NCBI GenBank assembly: GCA_945865355.1
Contig: CAMBDN010000150.1
Span: 1-6,257 of the forward strand
Origin: Legionella genomosp. 1
Lineage (GTDB): Bacteria; Pseudomonadota; Gammaproteobacteria; Legionellales; Legionellaceae
Length of the DNA stretch: 6,257 nt
Reading direction: 5' to 3'
Program-made: the position numbers and the translations under genes
The notes under the pieces: generated by a model
What the model was told of the DNA's origin: nothing
Database searches by the model: none
The model's input: only the letters and a program-made list of their open reading frames with translations
Part shown: piece by piece, positions 1 to 5,608 of the stretch
How the letters are laid out: each line of letters starts with the position of its first letter
How positions within the stretch are numbered: the first letter of the stretch is position 1

Positions 1-102
1 CTAATTGATTCAACACCAATAGTTTGGATAATGTGGATGGCTCTTGCAATAGCCTTTCATAACCGAGTAAACAACCCTTCTATAAAGCTGTTCTATTTTT
101 GA
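1..102 (+). CDS. C-terminal fragment of an unidentified, probably membrane, protein (5' end outside window)
   Basis: Frame 1 is open from the first base to a TGA at 100-102 and gives 33 residues; the other two forward frames hit stops almost at once. The fragment contains a hydrophobic stretch (PIVWIMWMALAIAF) followed by a basic, polar tail (HNRVNNPSIK). This would suit the last transmembrane helix and cytoplasmic tail of an integral membrane protein. The family cannot be named from so short a piece. An O-antigen polymerase/ligase-like or transporter protein is conceivable, but that is only a guess from composition. No terminator-like hairpin follows the stop. The fragment could also be a chance open frame. 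Confidence 0.35.
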   Translation, partial: LIDSTPIVWIMWMALAIAFHNRVNNPSIKLFYF

Positions 103-308
103 GCTTGTCTCGATTATAAAACTTTACAGCAGTATACGGACTCAATCGATGCTTATCCCTTATCTACGGTTGTTAGGTAGCAACGACTTTGAGGCCATTC
201 ATTCGTTTATAAAATAACTTATAGATTTCGAATCCCCTCGTATTAAAGTAGAAGCCGATGAGAGAGCGGTTGATATTTATAGCTATTTCTTGATCTTACT
301 CTAGAATC
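103..308. other. Intergenic stretch without an intact gene; possible decayed coding remnant
   Basis: No ORF of convincing length or with a ribosome binding site lies here. On the + strand, one frame from about 86 to 304 is interrupted only by a TAA at 215-217. It reads MLIPYLRLLGSNDFEAIHSF before the stop, and a mixed charged and hydrophobic segment (IDFESPRIKVEADERAVDIY) continues in the same frame to a TAG at 302-304. The composition is protein-like, so this may be a dead gene fragment, but it is short enough to be chance. No tRNA or strong hairpin was seen. Confidence 0.3.
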
Positions 309-341
309 ATTAATTTTCCCTTAAGCATGCTCATTTATACT
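309..341 (+). promoter_or_regulatory. PmrA-box-like tandem repeat plus -10 hexamer upstream of the secreted-protein gene
   Basis: At 309-328 two 9-bp units, aTTAATttT and cTTAAgcaT, are separated by 2 bp. They match 13 of 18 positions of the Legionella PmrA element as I recall it (tandem cTTAATatT with a 2-bp gap). Seven bases further on, at 336-341, is TATACT, a 5/6 match to the sigma70 -10. There is no good -35, as expected for an activator-dependent promoter whose activator site replaces it. Transcription would start near 348, leaving a leader of about 85-90 nt. The same arrangement, with the same 7-bp distance, occurs at 5483-5515 before the calpain-like gene. Confidence 0.5.
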
Positions 342-426
342 GCCACCTTGCTATTAAATTAAAGTTTAGCAACGGTCTGTTGCAATCCGACAGTGCGTTT
401 TATTTAAGGCTTGGTATTTTTAACTT

Positions 427-431
427 AAGGA
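427..431 (+). promoter_or_regulatory. Shine-Dalgarno AAGGA with conflicting start codons
   Basis: AAGGA directly abuts the ATG at 432 (0 nt spacing, too close for normal initiation). It sits at an ideal 7 nt from a second ATG at 439-441, which is out of frame with the long ORF and stops after ATG AAA AAA TAG. One extra A in the six-A tract at 442-447 would fuse this well-placed ATG to the main frame and give MKKIVMSLLF, a textbook signal-peptide start. Confidence 0.5.
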
Positions 432-1376
432 ATGTTTCATGAAAAAATAGTAATGAGTCTGCTTTTTTTATTTCTTGCGGTAAATGTAACGATTGCCAGT
501 TCAACCTCCTCTCTTCCTGAAGAAGTCTCTGTTCGTGAGCATTGGATCAGTTTAACCAAGAGTTATGATATTGAAACAAAAACGCAAAAATTGGGTCCGC
601 TATATCGACGTTTTTTTAGTTTACTCCTGACCTATGATTTTTATGATCCCATGGATGTAAAAACGGCAACGGCAAAAGCTCGATTCTTTTCATTTGGAGC
701 ACATCTGGATATTTATGATCAAACCGATACATTTATCGGTGGTGTTGAGGAAAAAATCTTTACTTTCTTCCCTACCTTTGTCGTGCTTGCTGCCGATTCA
801 TCAACTAAACTTGCTCGCGCTGAAATGAATTTTTGGGGTACAAAATTTTATATTTACGATACCGTAACCAATCAAGAAATGGCAATCATGTCTCGTTCAT
901 TTTTCAGATTTAAAAATGATTGGACCATTCATGTGACCAATAGCGATTTGTTAAATCAAAAAAATATTGATCCAAGAGTATTGATGACTGTTTTGGCGGT
1001 TCAAGGTGAAATTGAAGATTGGAAAAATGATCAGCAAAATAATTACAGCTTGAATGCTAAAAACGCTAACTCACAGCAATCTGAAGCGAATGCGTTCGGC
1101 GCACTGACTCAACAAATCGAGGCGTTGGCTGTGAAAGAAGGGCTGGATAAACGAGAGAAGCCAAGTCAAGAGAGTTTAGAGGCACTGGCAATTGAATTAG
1201 ATCAAGCGTTTAATGCGGCAAATCAAGCGACTGATAATCAAAATCAGAGCAACCAAGAGCGAGTCAACGCGTTCACCTCTTACTGTTTGAATCTGGTTTC
1301 GTCTAATGATCTCGCTGATACCAAGAAAAAGGCTACTTTGACGTTGTTGAACTTACGGTTACAAGGGCATAATTAA
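432..1376 (+). CDS. Secreted protein with a probable LURP-one/tubby C-terminal-like domain
   Basis: The protein has 314 residues from ATG432. A hydrophobic core at about residues 8-22 (MSLLFLFLAVNVTIA) followed by SSTSS looks like a Sec signal peptide, with cleavage possible after S24 (A at -3, S at -1). Residues about 40-196 show the rhythm of the LURP-one/YxjI-like beta-barrel: repeated short strands with F-x-I/L-x-D turns (HLDIYDQTD, KFYIYDTVTNQ), conserved-looking EEK, and a late NDWTIHV strand. That assignment comes from pattern alone. Residues 197-300 are Q/N/A/E-rich and probably helical, ending in a basic, leucine-rich tail. The gene stands alone, behind a PmrA-like box and before a terminator. 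The start is uncertain: ATG432 is too close to the SD, ATG453 lacks one, and a +1 A in the A-tract would restore an MKK start at 439. Its role is unknown; a periplasmic or exported protein is the simplest reading. Confidence 0.7.
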   Translation: MFHEKIVMSLLFLFLAVNVTIASSTSSLPEEVSVREHWISLTKSYDIETKTQKLGPLYRRFFSLLLTYDFYDPMDVKTATAKARFFSFGAHLDIYDQTDTFIGGVEEKIFTFFPTFVVLAADSSTKLARAEMNFWGTKFYIYDTVTNQEMAIMSRSFFRFKNDWTIHVTNSDLLNQKNIDPRVLMTVLAVQGEIEDWKNDQQNNYSLNAKNANSQQSEANAFGALTQQIEALAVKEGLDKREKPSQESLEALAIELDQAFNAANQATDNQNQSNQERVNAFTSYCLNLVSSNDLADTKKKATLTLLNLRLQGHN

Positions 1377-1431
1377 TCGTTGGGTTTTAACGGACCGTGA
1401 TCTTGAATAACGTGTAATATAGCATCCTTAG

Positions 1432-1457
1432 CCTGGTTGGCAGCAGCCAGGTTTTCT
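1432..1457 (+). terminator. Rho-independent terminator after the secreted-protein gene
   Basis: The 8-bp stem CCTGGTTG/CAGCCAGG (1432-1439 and 1444-1451, one G-U pair in RNA) closes a GCAG tetraloop and is followed at once by TTTTCT. It lies 55 nt after the stop codon of the upstream gene and has no A-run on its left side, so it should work only for rightward transcription. Confidence 0.75.
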
Positions 1458-1676
1458 GTGACCTTTGGGTGCTTTTACGCCTGTTTCGTAAGCTCGTAAT
1501 GACAATTAAAAATTCATTTTTTTCTTAAATAGAATCAAATTGGATGGGTTAATTATGAGCGGATAAATTAGTTCAGTATGACGTCGTCTTGAGTTTTTCG
1601 TGAATACGGGCAGTAGGGGGATTAGCGGATAATAAAGCTTGCCAATGTTATGTCATTCTGATGTTATTCTACTGCA
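1458..1676. other. Intergenic region before the transporter, with a weak candidate promoter
   Basis: No ORF or RNA gene is recognisable. The best promoter candidate for the transporter is TTAAAA (1506-1511), 18 bp, TAGAAT (1530-1535). It has a good -10 but a mediocre -35 and would give a leader of roughly 135-180 nt. The 9-mer AGCGGATAA occurs twice (1558-1566 and 1624-1632) with no clear palindromic context. Several upstream ATGs (1645, 1650, 1661) open only very short frames. Confidence 0.3.
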
Positions 1677-2987
1677 TTGGACAATGCCCTAACCCTGTCG
1701 TTAAAGGATAATCAATCGTTGAAAAAAAAAGCCATCATCACCTCAAGTCTAAGTAACACCTTGGAGTGGTTAGATTTCGGGTTGTTTATTTTTATGGCGC
1801 CGTTGATCGGTGCGAAATTCTTTCCTCAACACTCAGTTAACATGTCGACCCTTTATACTTTAATGGTATTTTCGGCAGGATTTATCTGCCGCCCGTTGGG
1901 CGGCATTCTCTTTGGCCACTATGGTGATACTCGTGGTCGTGCAAAAGCGTTAAGAATTTCTGTGCTTATCATTTCTTTGCCTACGCTGCTAATTGGCATT
2001 ATGCCTAGCTATGAAACGATAGGGATATTAGCACCTATCCTGTTTACAACGCTGCGCCTGGTTCAAGGATTATCTATCGGTGGCGAATACAGTGGTGTCA
2101 TGATTTATCTCGCTGAATCTGCACCAGCGAATAGACGGGGGTTTATTACTAGTTTTGCTGCATTTGGTGCAAATTTAGGTTTTTTGCTGGCCACGCTGTT
2201 GTATCTCTTATTACACCTATTTGCTACCGCAGATACTATTCGTGATTGGGCATGGCGATTACCCTTCATTTTGGCAGGACTACCAGGATCGATAGTTATT
2301 TATTACCGCTTTCAGTTAACAGAGACTCATGTTTATCAAAATCTAAAAGCAAAACAACATCTTGAAGTTAAACCATTTCTTGCGGCCATTAAATACGCCC
2401 CTTATCAGTTATTAAAAATCTTAGGCATGACGTGCATGGGATCGGCGTTTTATTACATATTTTTTGGCTATATGCCCACTTATTTAGAGCGCTTCATGGG
2501 TTTCCCATTGAAAACGGCTTTATTGATACAAATCTGTTCGTTGGTCGGGATGTTGTTTTTAGTGCCATTGGCCGGATTATGTGGGGATTATTTTAGTCGG
2601 AAGAACATGTTGATTATCACGGCAATGGGAATCATATTGCTCGTTCTACCTTGTTTTTATTTACTTCAAACAAACACGATATTAGCGATAGTTTTTGCTT
2701 TGGGTATCGCTGTGGTATTAAGTTCATTAGAGCAAGGGAATACGCTAATCGCTATAGTTGAAAACTGTCCTGAAAATGTTCGTTATAGCGGGATCGCATT
2801 TGCTTATAATCTAGGAAATGCATTATTTGGTGGCACAGCGCCTTTAGTTGTGACGTTGTTGACCGAATCAATAGATTCTCTCGCTCCAGCGTATTATTTG
2901 ATTCTTATGGGCGGTGTGTCGCTGGTTACGGCGACAACATTGCTTGGCAAAAATAAGCATTTAGGCGTTGTTCGTTCCAAGTCATAG
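1677..2987 (+). CDS. MFS transporter, metabolite:H+ symporter (MHS/ProP-like) family
   Basis: This is an inner-membrane secondary transporter of 436 residues, the usual length, with about 12 hydrophobic segments. The MFS loop 2-3 signature is G80-HYGD-TRGR88. The MHS-type signature follows as R127-LVQGLSIGGEY138, with ESAPANRRG at about 147-155 after it and WRLPF at 193-197, the pattern shared by ProP, ShiA, KgtP and CitA. The substrate (osmolyte, organic acid or other metabolite) cannot be told from sequence. The longest frame starts at TTG1677 with no visible SD. TTG1719 (giving KKKAIITSS) has AAAGGA 10 nt upstream and would remove only a 14-residue tail not needed for the fold, so it may be the true start. 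There is an in-frame TGA at 1659 and no in-frame ATG. The end overlaps the convergent DUF1653 gene by 6 bp, with no terminator between them. Confidence 0.9.
   Translation: MDNALTLSLKDNQSLKKKAIITSSLSNTLEWLDFGLFIFMAPLIGAKFFPQHSVNMSTLYTLMVFSAGFICRPLGGILFGHYGDTRGRAKALRISVLIISLPTLLIGIMPSYETIGILAPILFTTLRLVQGLSIGGEYSGVMIYLAESAPANRRGFITSFAAFGANLGFLLATLLYLLLHLFATADTIRDWAWRLPFILAGLPGSIVIYYRFQLTETHVYQNLKAKQHLEVKPFLAAIKYAPYQLLKILGMTCMGSAFYYIFFGYMPTYLERFMGFPLKTALLIQICSLVGMLFLVPLAGLCGDYFSRKNMLIITAMGIILLVLPCFYLLQTNTILAIVFALGIAVVLSSLEQGNTLIAIVENCPENVRYSGIAFAYNLGNALFGGTAPLVVTLLTESIDSLAPAYYLILMGGVSLVTATTLLGKNKHLGVVRSKS
1703..1708 (+). promoter_or_regulatory. Shine-Dalgarno supporting an internal TTG start of the transporter
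   Basis: AAAGGA lies 10 nt before TTG1719, which is followed by nine A's (KKK) and then the first transmembrane segment. The upstream TTG1677 has no such site, so this RBS favours a 422-residue product. Confidence 0.4.
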
Positions 2988-3278
2988 TGAGAGCCTATTT
3001 CCTGCGTCAGGTTTTGCAGATTTGAGTATAAAGCGAGGGAGACGCAGGCCTTTATGGTCGATCGATTCACACCAAACAGAAACGGCCCTCACCCATATGA
3101 GCTTGTCACCATATAATGCTTGATAGACAACGCTAGGCTCTTCTGTTTCCTCCTGTATAGCAATGGCGAGTACTTTATAAAGGTGTTCGGGGTTGCGAAA
3201 GTGGGCATACACTTCACCGATATGTACGCGTTGCTCTGCTTGTTTTATGACGTTTTTTAAATCATCAATCATTCGCAT
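2982..3278 (-). CDS. DUF1653 family protein
   Basis: The product is 98 residues of unknown biochemical function. It carries the DUF1653 pattern in order: G21-EVYAHFRNPEHLYKVL, then E43-ETEEPSVVYQALYGD, then LIWVRAV at about 60-66, and a GLRLPRF motif near the end. This small domain is often a stand-alone protein of about 70-100 residues, so the gene looks complete. It begins 9 nt after the queF stop codon on the same strand and probably depends on the queF transcript. The SD is poor, and Met3 is an alternative start. The final codon and stop lie inside the stop region of the convergent transporter gene (6-bp tail-to-tail overlap). Its pairing with queF does not by itself prove a role in queuosine metabolism. 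Confidence 0.88.
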   Translation of the reverse strand: MRMIDDLKNVIKQAEQRVHIGEVYAHFRNPEHLYKVLAIAIQEETEEPSVVYQALYGDKLIWVRAVSVWCESIDHKGLRLPRFILKSAKPDAGNRLSL

Positions 3279-3287
3279 ATTGGGGGC

Positions 3288-4136
3288 CTATTGTCTAATT
3301 AGTCGTATATTTTTACTATCGGGCAAGGATTTTTCTGTTGTACGGTAAGGATTAATATCTAATCCACCTCGTCGTGTATACCGACCATTGACGGGTAATG
3401 ATTCGGGGCTGCAATAACGCATGATATCAATAAAAATTCGCTCGATGCATTGTTCATGAAATTCATTGTGATTTCTGTAAGACACAAGGTATTTTAACAA
3501 GCCTTCTCGGTCGATTTTTTTGCCTTTATAAGCAATTTGTACACTGCCCCAGTCCGGTTGGTTGGTCACCAGGCAATTTGATTTCAATAAATCTGAGTAG
3601 AGTGTTTCTTCTACAATTTTGTCACTGACAGTAAGAAAAGACGGGTCTACTAAATAAACAGAGCACTCCACATCAAGCCCATCAAGGCTTATACCATCAG
3701 GTGATTTTTGTAGGGCATTATCCTTTAATTGATCCAAGGGATGACTATGAACAATGACCTCAGCTTCGACGCGTGTTTCCAGATCTTTTTTGACCTGCTG
3801 TTCTACATCGGTAATATTGTTAAATTTGGAGTTATTCAATGAATTAAAAAAAAGTTTTAACGATTTAGATTCTATGATATTGGGTGAGTTGCAATCGTAG
3901 ATAATTTCAGCAATAGCAACCACCGGCTTGCCCTTTTGATTAAGCCAGGATACCTCATAATGATTCCAACAATCAAAGCCTGAAAAAGGTAGGGGGGACG
4001 TTGGATCGATACCAATTTCTTGTCGTTTTCCTGCGCGAGGAATAGGGTGCAATCGAGTTGGATCATAGGTTGAACCATAGTCCGATTTTTTACCCAGCTC
4101 GGATGCTTCGTATTGTTTTGAAACGTGTTTGTTCAT
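3288..4136 (-). CDS. queF: NADPH-dependent 7-cyano-7-deazaguanine reductase (preQ0 reductase)
   Basis: QueF reduces the nitrile of preQ0 to the aminomethyl group of preQ1 with two NADPH, the last step of queuosine precursor synthesis before tRNA insertion; it is cytosolic. With the start chosen here it has 282 residues, equal to the long two-domain E. coli form. Visible motifs are FDCWNHYEVSW (54-64), the NADPH-site motif E89-SKSLKL, the nucleophilic Cys188 in SNCLVTNQPDWGS, the proton-relay Asp195 seven residues later, and H227-E228 in FHEQCIERIF for substrate binding. The frame extends 6 codons upstream to ATG4154, but that start has no SD, while ATG4136 has GGAG at a 9-nt spacing. The gene heads a likely two-gene operon with DUF1653. 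Nothing appears damaged. Confidence 0.96.
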   Translation of the reverse strand: MNKHVSKQYEASELGKKSDYGSTYDPTRLHPIPRAGKRQEIGIDPTSPLPFSGFDCWNHYEVSWLNQKGKPVVAIAEIIYDCNSPNIIESKSLKLFFNSLNNSKFNNITDVEQQVKKDLETRVEAEVIVHSHPLDQLKDNALQKSPDGISLDGLDVECSVYLVDPSFLTVSDKIVEETLYSDLLKSNCLVTNQPDWGSVQIAYKGKKIDREGLLKYLVSYRNHNEFHEQCIERIFIDIMRYCSPESLPVNGRYTRRGGLDINPYRTTEKSLPDSKNIRLIRQ

Positions 4137-4145
4137 CCTTTTTAA

Positions 4146-4149
4146 CTCC
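4146..4149 (-). promoter_or_regulatory. Shine-Dalgarno deciding the queF start
   Basis: GGAG on the minus strand, 9 nt before ATG4136. The longer ATG4154 start would place this site inside the gene and has only pyrimidine-rich sequence before it. The resulting 282-residue length matches the E. coli enzyme. Confidence 0.6.
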
Positions 4150-4200
4150 GGCATTTCAATAGAGAGATGTTACGCGATTACTTCAGGTGAATCAGGTTCT

Positions 4201-4230
4201 GCTATAGATTCCAATACATTAGATTTTCAA
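4201..4230 (-). promoter_or_regulatory. Sigma70-type promoter of the queF-DUF1653 transcript
   Basis: On the minus strand TTGAAA (4225-4230, 5/6) is followed by 18 bp and TATAGC (4201-4206, 4/6). Transcription would begin near 4194, giving a leader of about 58 nt to ATG4136. No preQ1-type riboswitch fold was recognised in the leader. Confidence 0.45.
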
Positions 4231-4350
4231 ATTCTTTTTATAGTCGTCATGTTTGAATGTACGCCGTCAGCGTATATTTATTCAGTGCTTAGCTAGAAAC
4301 GGGTCTATTTTCCCAGGTTTATTGAAAAATTTTGTTTTGCGTAGGTCCTG

Positions 4351-4869
4351 TTATGAACTAAACATACGCATGCTATATTTGGTTTCCTCCGGCTCTTTTA
4401 CAAGCTCGATATCTGTTCTAGCAAATGATTTTTTTTGAGTAACATGTAATATCGCTTTGAGTACTTCTGCTAGCGCTATATTCCATTCTGTACCACCATA
4501 CTCTCTTCCGCGCCAGGTTTTGGGGCAAAAGGAGAGATCATACAATTCCTGGAAACGGATGACCTCAGTAATACAGTTACCTTTATGTCCTTTTTTATCT
4601 TCAATAAATAGTTTTCCGAGATCAATATGCTCTGCAACTTCGGCTTCGAATGGAAATAACCCTTGCATAGGGCGTTGATACATGATTCCTTTGCGCAAAT
4701 AGGAGCAATATCCAACTAAAAAAGGCCTGATAAACGTCGTTGCAGTTCGTTCAAAATCATTCGCTCCAGAAAAGCGAATGGTTCCGTTTGGCAATATAAC
4801 GTATAAACTTGAGCCGGTTAAATCCAGTGGTGAGTTAGTAATGAATACGGCAATTGTATTAACGGGCAT
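4351..4869 (-). CDS. Orphan protein with a glutamate-rich C-terminal tail, possible type IV effector
   Basis: The product is 172 residues with no recognised family. It has no signal peptide or transmembrane segment. Features visible are a mixed N-terminal half (VFITNSPLDLTGSSLYVILP, likely beta strands), four dispersed cysteines, a central acidic/basic stretch (IDLGKLFIEDKKGHKG), and a WRGREYGGTEW motif at about 119-129 that could be functionally important. The last 18 residues contain E-L-V-K-E-P-E-E, with glutamates at -11, -12, -14 and -18 and Phe at -3, then small and polar residues. That resembles the E-block secretion signal described for Legionella Dot/Icm effectors. The gene has its own strong promoter (4902-4930) but no clear SD. 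ATG4869 is the first start after an in-frame stop, and a 10-codon ORF (4891 to 4859) overlaps it. The effector role is inference. Confidence 0.65.
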   Translation of the reverse strand: MPVNTIAVFITNSPLDLTGSSLYVILPNGTIRFSGANDFERTATTFIRPFLVGYCSYLRKGIMYQRPMQGLFPFEAEVAEHIDLGKLFIEDKKGHKGNCITEVIRFQELYDLSFCPKTWRGREYGGTEWNIALAEVLKAILHVTQKKSFARTDIELVKEPEETKYSMRMFSS

Positions 4870-4901
4870 TTTTGAAGTTATTTAAAATCATAGGCGAAAA
4901 A

Positions 4902-4930
4902 ATTGTACAAAAAACACCTGTTTTTATCAA
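4902..4930 (-). promoter_or_regulatory. Strong sigma70 promoter of the orphan gene
   Basis: On the minus strand TTGATA (4925-4930, 5/6), a 17-bp spacer and TACAAT (4902-4907, 5/6) form a near-consensus promoter. The start would be near 4895, only about 25 nt before ATG4869. The spacer contains an A/T-rich inverted repeat (AAAAAC, AGGT, GTTTTT). Confidence 0.6.
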
Positions 4931-5007
4931 TCAATTACGCAGAAAATTCCAAAAATACGCTTAATCCCGCATTTAGGGCCGTCATTTTATCATCGAGACT
5001 CATTTAT

Positions 5008-5355
5008 CTATACGTTTTTAACAAACTGCGACTTTAATTTCATGGGCCCAATGCCCTCGATTTTGCAATCAATATCATGATCGCCACTTACTAACCGAAT
5101 ATTCTTAACCCTCGTTCCAACCTTTACAACCAACGAAGAGCCTTTTACCTTTAAGTCTTTTATAACAGAGATGGTATCGCCATCATGAAGGGCATTGCCA
5201 TTGGCGTCTTTAATCTCAGAGCGAACACCTGCCGTTTCTTCTTCGTTGCTCGTCCATTCATGAGAGCATTCCGGACAAATGAACAGCTCGGCATCTTTAT
5301 ACGTATAGGTTGAATTACATGTTGGGCATGTTGGTAAGGTGTGCATCAGGTTCAT
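5008..5355 (-). CDS. yjdM: Zinc-ribbon protein YjdM (PhnA family)
   Basis: This is a small conserved protein of 115 residues, close to the E. coli homologue of about 111. The N-terminal zinc ribbon uses C10-x2-C13 and C27-x2-C30. The C-terminal PhnA domain (about 48-115) is very well conserved: KDANGNALHDGDTISVIKDL, KVKGSS, KNIRLVSGDHDIDCKIEG, GPMKLKSQFVKN. Despite the old name phnA, the E. coli protein is not part of the C-P lyase pathway, and its function is not established; no phosphonate genes are visible here. Met4 (5346) aligns better with the E. coli N-terminus (M-x-x-L-P-x-C-P) and may be the true start. The gene appears monocistronic, with a candidate promoter at 5377-5404. Confidence 0.95.
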   Translation of the reverse strand: MNLMHTLPTCPTCNSTYTYKDAELFICPECSHEWTSNEEETAGVRSEIKDANGNALHDGDTISVIKDLKVKGSSLVVKVGTRVKNIRLVSGDHDIDCKIEGIGPMKLKSQFVKNV

Positions 5356-5376
5356 CCGGCTGATTGTTTTGTTACA

Positions 5377-5404
5377 AGTATACTACTCAATAGATGTGGA
5401 TTAA
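5377..5404 (-). promoter_or_regulatory. Candidate promoter of yjdM
   Basis: On the minus strand TATACT (5377-5382, 5/6 to the -10) lies 16 bp after TTAATC (5399-5404, 3/6 to the -35). The leader would be only about 15-25 nt, consistent with the nearby start codons. The weak -35 makes this tentative. Confidence 0.35.
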
Positions 5405-5482
5405 ATTGAGTTGGTAATCTATTTTATTAATGGTGATTGCTAAAAAAAAGACACAACGTAGGTGCATTTGTATGCAAATAGA

Positions 5483-5515
5483 GTTAATTTTACCTTAACA
5501 ATTCTCCAGTAGAAT
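5483..5515 (+). promoter_or_regulatory. PmrA-box-like tandem repeat plus -10 hexamer upstream of the calpain-like gene
   Basis: Units gTTAATttT (5483-5491) and cTTAAcaaT (5494-5502), separated by 2 bp, match 14 of 18 positions of the recalled PmrA consensus. Seven bases later is TAGAAT (5510-5515, 5/6 to the -10). Transcription would begin near 5522, leaving a leader of about 87 nt. The element shares TTAATTTT, one variable base and CCTTAA with the copy at 309-328, at identical spacing to the -10, which is the strongest argument that it is functional. Confidence 0.55.
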
Positions 5516-5608
5516 GATCGGATATTTGATTGCAACCCCCTAAGAGCCTAATTATCCTGCTGAGGCGAGTCTTCAGAGAAAATCTATGGGCGAATGACGA
5601 AGTAGGTA

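Noticed and set aside
348..390. Inverted repeats TTGCTA/TAGCAA and GCAAC/GTTGC in the leader of the secreted-protein gene
   Set aside because: Short, mutually exclusive 5-6 bp stems in AT-rich DNA; no known riboswitch or operator pattern.
1551..1566. Resemblance to the E. coli lac operator (AATTaTGAGCGGATAA, 15 of 16 bases of its left part)
   Set aside because: The right half lacks the matching symmetry, there is no lacI-type regulator or sugar gene nearby, and the second AGCGGATAA at 1624-1632 has no operator-like flanks; probably coincidence.
3872..4078. 68-codon frame on the minus strand
   Set aside because: Lies wholly within queF, whose motifs fix the real frame.
4256..4275. Hairpin TACGC/GCGTA downstream of the orphan gene as a terminator
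   Set aside because: Only 5 bp of stem and no T-run on either strand.
4253..4438. 61-codon open frame on the + strand
   Set aside because: No SD, no recognisable composition, and its 3' part lies antisense to the end of the orphan gene; treated as chance.
4457..4715. Open frames on both strands inside the orphan gene (4457-4678 + and 4476-4715 -)
   Set aside because: They are fully contained in 4351-4869, which has the longer frame and the strong promoter; shadows.
4859..4891. 10-codon ORF overlapping the start of the orphan gene as a leader peptide
   Set aside because: No SD and its ATG would lie within about 4 nt of the predicted transcript start; no attenuator-like structure follows.
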